A stretch of 64,000 nucleotides of DNA from Psychroserpens mesophilus (lineage in GTDB: Bacteria > Bacteroidota > Bacteroidia > Flavobacteriales > Flavobacteriaceae). The notes under the pieces were generated by a model. That model was not told the DNA's origin. It ran no database searches and worked only from the letters and a program-made list of their open reading frames with translations. The stretch is from assembly GCF_000826645.1 (NCBI RefSeq), contig NZ_JXJP01000008.1, positions 124,001 to 188,000 of the forward strand. Direction: 5' to 3'. The translations under genes were made by a program, and so were the position numbers. Below are positions 58,717-64,000 of the stretch, one piece after another; the stretch's first letter is position 1, and every line of letters starts with the position of its first letter.

Positions 58717-60534
58717 ATGAAGAAAACAATTTTATTAATGACTGTTTTAATTACAGTTTTTTCATGTAAACAAGACGCAAAGACTACAGAAGTGGCTTCA
58801 GCTTCTAAAGAGGAGGTACAAGCCTTTTTAGATGATTATACAGCGTCATTTACCAAATTATATTATAATTCTGCTTTGGCAGAATGGGATGCGAATACAA
58901 GAATTGTAGCTGGTGACACGACCAATGCCTATAAGGTTCAAAAAGCCAATGAAGCATTTGCTAAATTTACTGGAAGCACAGAGGTTATTGAAAAGACGCG
59001 TAAATTTCTTGAAAGTAAAAACAATTTAGACATCGTACAAGTGCGACAGCTAAATACTATTTTATATGCTGCTGCTAACAATCCTGAAACAGTTTCAGAT
59101 TTAGTAAAAGAACGAATTACTGCTGAAAATGCTCAGAATGAAATGTTATTTGGATACGATTTTAAGGTTGATGGAAAATCGTTAACTACTGGAGATATTG
59201 ATAAAGTGCTACGTGAATCGAATGACGAAGCAGAGCGTCTAAAAAATTGGGAAGCTTCTAAAGAAGTTGGAAAAGGTTTAAAAGACGGTTTAGAAAACTT
59301 AAGAAAGTTACGTAATGAAACTGTGGGTGCTCTCGGATATGATGATTATTTCTCATACCAGGTTTCTAGTTATGGTATGTCTCGACAAGAAATGCTTGAG
59401 GAAATGAATAAAATGGTTAAGGAAGTTTGGCCTTTATACCGAGAATTACATACTTGGGCGCGCTATGAACTAGCAGAAAAATTTAAAGCTGACGTGCCAG
59501 AATACCTTCCAGCACATTGGCTACCTAATCGTTGGGGACAAGATTGGAGTGCTATGGTTACTGTTGAAGGTTTAGATATTGATGCTGCTTTAGCTGATAA
59601 AGATCCTGAATGGATTGTGAAGGAAGGAGAAAACTTTTATAAGAGTATTGGTTTTGATCCATTACCTGCAAGCTTTTATGAAAAATCAAGCATGTATCCA
59701 TTGCCTACTGATGCACCTTACAAAAAAAACAACCACGCCTCTGCGTGGCATATGGATCTAGAAAACGACCTACGTTGTTTAATGAGTGTTGAGCCTAACG
59801 CAGACTATTATGAGACTATTCACCATGAATTAGGTCATATTTACTATCATCAAGCCTATACCAATCCAAATGTTCCACCATTACTCCGTGAAGGCGCAAA
59901 TCGTGGTTACCACGAAGCTATAGGTAGTTTACTTGGTTTTGCTGCCATGCAAAAACCATTTTTAGCTGGTAAAGGTTTGGTGGATGCAGATGCAAAAATT
60001 GATGAAACTCAAAACCTCTTGAAAGAAGCCTTGAGTAACATTGTATTTTTACCATTTTCTGCTGGTGTAATGACCGAATTTGAAAATGCTTTATATGCTG
60101 AAAATTTACCTAAAGATCAATTTAATAAGAAATGGTGGGAATTGGCTAAAAAGTATCAAGGTATGGTTCCTCCTACAGATCGTGGTGAAGAATTTAATGA
60201 TGCTGCTTCTAAAACACATATCAATAATGATGCTGCTCAATACTATGACTATGCAGTATCTTATATTTTACTCTTTCAATTTCATGACCATATTGCTAAA
60301 AACATCTTAAAACAAGATCCTCATGCCACCAACTACTTTGGAAGTAAAGAAGTAGGAACCTTTTTAAGAGGTGTGCTAGAAACTGGTGCTAATAACGATT
60401 GGAGAGAATTGCTTAAAGAAAGTGTTGGTAGCGAAATGAGTGCAAAGCCAATGTTAGAATATTTTGAGCCTCTTATGGGTTATTTAAAAGAGCAAAATAA
60501 AGGGAGAACTTACACGCTTCCTGAAACTTTATAG
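58717..60534 (+). CDS. M2-family peptidase (ACE-like peptidyl-dipeptidase), lipoprotein
   Basis: A 605-residue zinc peptidase anchored by a lipobox (Cys17, VFSCKQD). It matches the ACE-like family M2: HEXXH in HHELGHIYYHQAYT with HELGH at 370-374, and the downstream Glu ligand in REGANRGYHEAIGSLLGFAAM. LPAHWLPNRWGQDWSAMV and the C-terminal SYILLFQFHDHIAKNIL are also family traits, and the length is normal for bacterial members. It would remove C-terminal dipeptides in the periplasm. The window also holds the M3 peptidase at 34505, which has the same reaction type but another clan. Confidence 0.93.
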   Translation: MKKTILLMTVLITVFSCKQDAKTTEVASASKEEVQAFLDDYTASFTKLYYNSALAEWDANTRIVAGDTTNAYKVQKANEAFAKFTGSTEVIEKTRKFLESKNNLDIVQVRQLNTILYAAANNPETVSDLVKERITAENAQNEMLFGYDFKVDGKSLTTGDIDKVLRESNDEAERLKNWEASKEVGKGLKDGLENLRKLRNETVGALGYDDYFSYQVSSYGMSRQEMLEEMNKMVKEVWPLYRELHTWARYELAEKFKADVPEYLPAHWLPNRWGQDWSAMVTVEGLDIDAALADKDPEWIVKEGENFYKSIGFDPLPASFYEKSSMYPLPTDAPYKKNNHASAWHMDLENDLRCLMSVEPNADYYETIHHELGHIYYHQAYTNPNVPPLLREGANRGYHEAIGSLLGFAAMQKPFLAGKGLVDADAKIDETQNLLKEALSNIVFLPFSAGVMTEFENALYAENLPKDQFNKKWWELAKKYQGMVPPTDRGEEFNDAASKTHINNDAAQYYDYAVSYILLFQFHDHIAKNILKQDPHATNYFGSKEVGTFLRGVLETGANNDWRELLKESVGSEMSAKPMLEYFEPLMGYLKEQNKGRTYTLPETL

Positions 60535-60551
60535 TCTTACTTAATATCATA

Positions 60552-60587
60552 AAAAAGTGCCTAAAGAAATTCTTTAGGCACTTTTTA
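60552..60587. terminator. Bidirectional hairpin terminator after the M2 peptidase gene
   Basis: A 17-base arm (60552-60568, core GTGCCTAAAGAA) is the exact reverse complement of 60570-60586. Flanking A and T runs make it usable on both strands between convergent genes. Confidence 0.88.
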
Positions 60588-60612
60588 TTTTTATAATAAT
60601 CTAATACATCTT

Positions 60613-61596
60613 CTAATTGTAAGTTGATGTACTCACTTCAAAATTTGAATCTTTAGCCGCTAAATAACGTTCAGCATCCAAAGCTGCCATACAGCCTGTT
60701 CCAGCAGCCGTAATAGCTTGTCTATAAACATGATCTGCGGCATCTCCACTAACAAAAACACCACCGACATTTGTTTTACTTGTACCAGGAACTGCATTGA
60801 TGATATATCCTGTTTCGTCTAAATTTAAAAAGTCTTTAAAAATATCCGTGTTTGGCTTATGACCAATGGCCACAAAAAATCCAGTTGCCGGAATCTCATG
60901 CGTTTCTTTGGTTTGATTATTTACCACGCGTACTCCAGTAACCACTTGACCATCACCTAAAACCTCATCCGTTTCTGTATTATAAAGTATTTCGATGTTC
61001 TCTGTATTTTTAACACGAGCAGCCATGATTTTTGAAGCTCTAAATTCATCACGTCTTACTAACATGGTCACTTTTTTACAAAGTTTTGATAAGTAGTGAG
61101 CTTCTTCACAAGCACTATCTCCTGCTCCAACAATAACAACCTCTTGATTTCTATAGAAAAATCCATCACAAACTGCACATGCAGAAACACCTCCACCAAG
61201 TTTTAAATATTTCTGTTCAGAATCTAAACCTAAATACTTAGCTGATGCTCCTGTTGAAATGATTACTGTATCACAATGAATTTCTTTAGTGTCGTTAACC
61301 CAAACTTTGTGTATATCTCCTGAAAAATCTACTTTAGTAATCCATCCATCACGAATATCTGTCCCAAATCGGGCAGCCTGATTTTGTAATTGAATCATCA
61401 TTTCTGGCCCAGTAATGCCATCTGGATATCCTGGGAAATTTTCAACATCATTAGTCGTTGTTAATTGTCCTCCTGGCTGTGTTCCTTGGTATAAAACGGG
61501 ATGCATGTTTGCTCTAGCAGCATAAATAGCAGCAGTATAACCTGCTGGTCCTGAGCCAATAATTAGGCATTTTACGTGTTCAATTGTGTCTGACAT
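60613..61596 (-). CDS. trxB: Thioredoxin reductase
   Basis: A 327-residue FAD-NADPH oxidoreductase that reduces thioredoxin. FAD site LIIGSGPAGYTAAIYAARANMHP at the N-terminus, active-site dithiol CAVCDGFFYR near residue 138, NADPH site VVIVGAGDSACEEAHYLSKL, and the C-terminal VGGVFVSGDAADHVYRQAITAAGTGCMAALDAERYL. It has slightly longer ends than E. coli TrxB (321). The preceding 260 bases contain no other gene. Secure. Confidence 0.97.
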   Translation of the reverse strand: MSDTIEHVKCLIIGSGPAGYTAAIYAARANMHPVLYQGTQPGGQLTTTNDVENFPGYPDGITGPEMMIQLQNQAARFGTDIRDGWITKVDFSGDIHKVWVNDTKEIHCDTVIISTGASAKYLGLDSEQKYLKLGGGVSACAVCDGFFYRNQEVVIVGAGDSACEEAHYLSKLCKKVTMLVRRDEFRASKIMAARVKNTENIEILYNTETDEVLGDGQVVTGVRVVNNQTKETHEIPATGFFVAIGHKPNTDIFKDFLNLDETGYIINAVPGTSKTNVGGVFVSGDAADHVYRQAITAAGTGCMAALDAERYLAAKDSNFEVSTSTYN

Positions 61597-61856
61597 ATGT
61601 TTTTTATATAGATATAAAATATTTAAATATTATTGTTTTAGCATCTCTAAAACCATTGACTTGTAGCCATCAACTTTAAATTTTAGATGTTCTAAATACT
61701 TAAACAAAAGTAGAAATTTTGATAGAAACCTTACATAGAAGTTATCAACAGTTACTATAAAGACATTGAGAGTTTCTATGTATTGAGTTAACTTTTAATA
61801 GATATCAGTCAACACACTTTTAAAACTAAACTTATTTTTAATTAAACGAAAAATAA

Positions 61857-62267
61857 ATGGGAATGATTTCAACAGACAAAAACATGATTAAGTTATATTA
61901 CAGTTCTAAATCATCAATAGGAGAGCAAACATATTCATATTTAAATGCATCATTTAAAGACATATTGGCAATAGATATTACCAAAACCAATGTCACTGGA
62001 AGTCAGTGGAAAGACATGGCTGAAAACCTTGGTGTTACTATTGGTGATTTGATTGATAAAGATCATCCTGATTTCACCAAATCGTATGATGACAAAACTA
62101 ATCTTGATGAAACTGACTGGATTAAAATTTTAAATAAAAGTCCAGAAGTATTAGTAAATCCGATTGTTATTTTAGGAGAGAAGTATATGCAAATCAAAAA
62201 CCCTTCGGGTATAGAGAAAAAATTAGAGGCGAATAGTAAAGGAATTGATGAGAAGAATCCTATTTAA
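61857..62267 (+). CDS. ArsC/Spx-fold protein without cysteines
   Basis: A 136-residue protein with the thioredoxin-like ArsC/Spx pattern: MIKLYYSSKSSIGEQTYSYL at the start, and LLNKSPEVL-type segment ILNKSPEVLVNPIVILGEKYMQIKNPSGIEKKL near the end (the family's P-I-V/L-x-x-G core). It contains no cysteine at all; the catalytic CX5R of ArsC or CxxC of Spx is replaced by KSSIGEQ. It is therefore unlikely to reduce arsenate. The start may be ATG 61857 or MIKLYY at 61884. Adjacent to general-stress-type genes. Family assignment moderate, function unknown. Confidence 0.72.
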   Translation: MGMISTDKNMIKLYYSSKSSIGEQTYSYLNASFKDILAIDITKTNVTGSQWKDMAENLGVTIGDLIDKDHPDFTKSYDDKTNLDETDWIKILNKSPEVLVNPIVILGEKYMQIKNPSGIEKKLEANSKGIDEKNPI

Positions 62268-62295
62268 AATTCATTTTCTAAAATTTATAAAACTT

Positions 62296-62338
62296 AAAAA
62301 AGGCATAAATTGAAATATTCAAATTATGCCTTTTTTTT
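62296..62338. terminator. Hairpin terminator after the ArsC-like gene
   Basis: AAAAAAGGCATAA (62296-62308) pairs with TTATGCCTTTTTT (62324-62336), extended by TTGAA/TTCAA inside, with a T run to 62338. Confidence 0.85.
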
Positions 62339-62364
62339 ATTGAGATTATATTAATAAGGTGTCT

Positions 62365-62523
62365 TTATTTCATAACACTCTTTAATAGAGAAATTACTAC
62401 TAATACCAAAAATATATAAAATATAATTTTAGCTATTCCGGCAGCAGCACCAGCTATTCCACCGAATCCTAAGACTGCAGCTATAATTGCGATTATTACA
62501 AATGTGATTGTCCAACGTAACAT
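62365..62523 (-). CDS. DUF1328-family small membrane protein
   Basis: A 52-residue membrane protein ([20 protein letters not shown], then [20 protein letters not shown], ending LLKSVMK). It matches the DUF1328/YtjA family: an opening L-R-W, a helix, the [14 protein letters not shown] turn, and a second helix. Two membrane segments are visible. Such genes are common in stress and stationary-phase groups. It is convergent with the ArsC-like gene and precedes the terminator at 62296 on the opposite strand. The function is not known. Confidence 0.88.
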   Translation of the reverse strand: MLRWTITFVIIAIIAAVLGFGGIAGAAAGIAKIIFYIFLVLVVISLLKSVMK

Positions 62524-62627
62524 AATGATTGTGTTTTAGTTATTAGAAATGATTTTCATTTCTTTGATATAAATATCTATTAAAATTAGCAGTTTACTTA
62601 GCTCATATGGACTTTACTTTAACCTTT

Positions 62628-63344
62628 TCACTGTAAATGAGAATGTTCACCAATACTTTGATAATTATCATGGTCTAAAATCTTTTCAAAAACATGATTA
62701 CGCTCATAAAACTCCTCTTTAATTGGATGCGACATGAAGTCTGGTGCGTCGTGATTTTGAATTAATTTTACTAATTCAGCATTACTTTTACCTTGTGATA
62801 ACCAATTATTATAATCTGATTTCTTAAACGTTAGTGGTCTTTTTTTACCCAAATGAGGAATTTCATTTAAGCTTGAACTGAAATTCACGACCAATAACGA
62901 ACATGTTAAAAACCCATCATTTAAAGTGTTATAAATCCCAGCGATACAAAACGGTTTATGATCTCTTAAATGAATGTGAAACGGCAATAATTTACCATTA
63001 TAGATCCTAGCAGTAAAAAAACCATTGACAATAATTAAGCACCTTCTTCTAGAAAATGCTTCAGAATACATGATTTCGTCTGAATCTAATTCGTTAACAT
63101 TAGTATTTAAGGTATTCGTAATATTTTGAAAACGATCCCAGTCATCGTCATAATCTTCAGGTAATATTCCCCAAATAGCGTAATCAATAATCTTAGGGTT
63201 ATCAGCTGTTAATATTGTCAAATTTGATTCGACTGTTCCATCAATAATTGCTCTAGGCTCGTATAATTTTGGAAATCTAAACTTCGCATCGAAATCATTT
63301 TCTATGGCATTTAAATTAGAGGTATCAGAGAGTTTATAAAACAT
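62628..63344 (-). CDS. SRAP-family (YedK/HMCES-like) protein lacking catalytic residues
   Basis: A 238-residue protein with the SRAP fold: AIWGILPEDYDDDWDRFQNITNTLNTNVNEL, the core SRRRCLIIVNGFFTARI... KPFCIAGIYN, and the late SSLNEIPHLGKKRPLTF. In normal SRAP proteins, Cys2 forms a covalent link to abasic sites in single-stranded DNA, aided by a Glu in the GFYEW motif and an Asn earlier. Here residue 2 is Phe (MFYKLSD), GFYEW has become GFFTA, and the Asn site reads RAIIDGT. The His of the H-x-x-x-K-R-x-P motif remains. It is either a non-catalytic paralogue or has another use of the fold. Signs of frameshift are absent. Confidence 0.82.
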   Translation of the reverse strand: MFYKLSDTSNLNAIENDFDAKFRFPKLYEPRAIIDGTVESNLTILTADNPKIIDYAIWGILPEDYDDDWDRFQNITNTLNTNVNELDSDEIMYSEAFSRRRCLIIVNGFFTARIYNGKLLPFHIHLRDHKPFCIAGIYNTLNDGFLTCSLLVVNFSSSLNEIPHLGKKRPLTFKKSDYNNWLSQGKSNAELVKLIQNHDAPDFMSHPIKEEFYERNHVFEKILDHDNYQSIGEHSHLQ

Positions 63345-63413
63345 TTTTTATTTAAAATAAATCATTTGCATATAAACCTGTTAACTCATATCCTATTAAA
63401 ATGTATGCATATC

Positions 63414-63441
63414 AAAAAACACCTCTATCGAGGTGTTTTTT
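63414..63441. terminator. Hairpin terminator downstream of the DUF2383 gene
   Basis: AAAAAACACCTC (63414-63425) pairs with GAGGTGTTTTTT (63430-63441) around TATC. It lies between the two minus-strand genes and probably terminates the DUF2383 transcript before the SRAP gene. Confidence 0.8.
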
Positions 63442-63471
63442 ATCAAATAATACAACTGAATGATTGTTGTA

Positions 63472-63921
63472 TTATCTTAAATCTTCTAATGTTTTGATAT
63501 TGGACAAGCCGTTTTCAATTGTACTTTTTTGAGATGTTAATAGAGTCTTCGTTGAAGTCGGTAAAGTTGTTTCACTTAAGACGTCATTATACTCTTCAAT
63601 TGCAGATTTTTCACCTCTTATTGCTTCTTCTAACATCGATTCTTCATCGTCTGATGAGAATAATGACTTCACATCCATCCACGCTCTATGAGCTTTTCCT
63701 GTTAAACTTCCACCTTTATCTACATCTTGATTAAATGCCTTAATCTCTGATTTTAATTCATGTCCGAAATTATAGCGTTCCTGAGCCTTTTGATTGAAAT
63801 AAGTCTTCAAGGCTGTGTGCTCAACATTTTCAGCAGCTTTTTTAAATCCTTTTTCTGCATCGTATGTTTTCTCTAATAATTCGTTTAATTTTTTTCCTAC
63901 ATTTTCAGTATAAGTTCCCAT
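63472..63921 (-). CDS. DUF2383 (PA2169-type) four-helix protein
   Basis: A 149-residue helical protein of the PA2169/DUF2383 family, with a ferritin-like four-helix pattern: LNELLEKTYDAEKGFKKAAENVEHTALKTYFNQKAQERYNFGHEL and SMLEEAIRGEKSAIEEYNDVLSETTLP. No signal peptide. Family members are often upregulated in general stress and desiccation, but no biochemical function is known. A terminator separates it from the SRAP gene downstream; the promoter would lie in the last 79 bases of the window, where I see no clear match to the consensus. Confidence 0.87.
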   Translation of the reverse strand: MGTYTENVGKKLNELLEKTYDAEKGFKKAAENVEHTALKTYFNQKAQERYNFGHELKSEIKAFNQDVDKGGSLTGKAHRAWMDVKSLFSSDDEESMLEEAIRGEKSAIEEYNDVLSETTLPTSTKTLLTSQKSTIENGLSNIKTLEDLR

Positions 63922-64000
63922 TATATAATTTTATTTTAGTTTAACAATAGTTTTATTTTCTGATGCCTATTGATTTACATCAAGGTTACTAAAAACCTTT

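Noticed and set aside
61742-61750. TTATCAACA, one base from the DnaA box TTATCCACA, in the gap upstream of trxB
   Set aside because: A single near-match in AT-rich DNA, with no cluster, dnaA or parAB nearby; not an origin.
61597-61856. Long non-coding gap upstream of trxB checked for promoter or small gene
   Set aside because: No open frame of more than about 20 codons with a plausible start and no complete TTTG/TAnnTTTG pair; nothing to annotate.

Overview
The window is AT-rich chromosomal DNA from a member of the phylum Bacteroidota, almost certainly a (probably marine) Flavobacteriaceae species. The signs are: two proteins with type IX secretion (T9SS) C-terminal sorting domains, three TonB-dependent receptors, a FecI/FecR cassette, a bacillithiol gene (bshC), promoters of the TTTG / TAnnTTTG type, weak or absent Shine-Dalgarno sequences, and T-tailed hairpins between convergent genes. 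It looks like ordinary core and semi-core genome. I see no rRNA, tRNA, CRISPR array, prophage, transposase or replication origin. No gap between genes exceeds 300 bases. The longest, 61597-61856, holds nothing I can identify.

Layout. 1-5.5 kb: bshC (runs off the left edge), guaB and a FecA-like receptor. 5.5-14.1 kb: HMG-CoA-lyase-like enzyme, LysE exporter with no usable ATG, two T9SS cargo proteins (spondin-domain and M43 metalloprotease), pyrD, a tandem universal stress protein, pepT and a DUF1801/YdeI protein. 14.2-17.5 kb: a palindromic repeat, then minus-strand nusB, DUF1573 lipoprotein and yajC, with a leucine-dehydrogenase-family gene upstream. 17.5-23.4 kb: ABC exporter, PUR-type nucleic-acid-binding protein, large M14 peptidase, an 8-bp tandem repeat, CsaA and a redoxin. 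23.5-25.5 kb: a fasciclin-domain protein divergent from a sigma factor / RskA-like anti-sigma pair. 25.5-32 kb: tonB plus receptor, lysoplasmalogenase-like protein, NDH-2, and a second sigma factor paired with a membrane protein. 32-37.4 kb: acyltransferase, Nudix enzyme, cyclophilin lipoprotein, M3 peptidase, TRIC-type channel. 37.5-44.5 kb: RDD protein divergent from a SpoIIM - membrane protein - DUF4129 - DUF4350 - MoxR - DUF58 operon. 44.5-50.2 kb: sigma factor / FecR / STN-type TonB receptor, divergent from a lipoprotein with two Kazal-like and two other repeated modules. 50.2-54.1 kb: dps divergent from oxyR, then small conserved genes. 54.1-60.5 kb: PadR / PspC / DUF4440 / two GIN-domain proteins and an M2 peptidase. 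60.6-64 kb: trxB, then a stress-type group (cysteine-free ArsC-like protein, DUF1328, a SRAP-family protein lacking its catalytic residues, DUF2383).

The best candidate for an undescribed system is 44558-50153. Two copies of a promoter-like element, AGTAGGGT-N13-GTTGTC with identical spacing, flank the sigma-factor gene: one faces fecR and the receptor, the other faces the divergent multi-domain lipoprotein. This suggests that one sigma factor drives both a receptor operon and a surface lipoprotein with Kazal-like (protease-inhibitor-fold) modules. Second is the fasciclin / sigma / RskA locus at 23494-25470, whose gene content resembles the mycobacterial SigK-RskA-MPT70/83 system. Smaller points of interest are a chain of ATGA-overlapping micro-ORFs before padR, the degenerate SRAP protein, the start-codon problem in the LysE gene, and the 8-bp tandem array.
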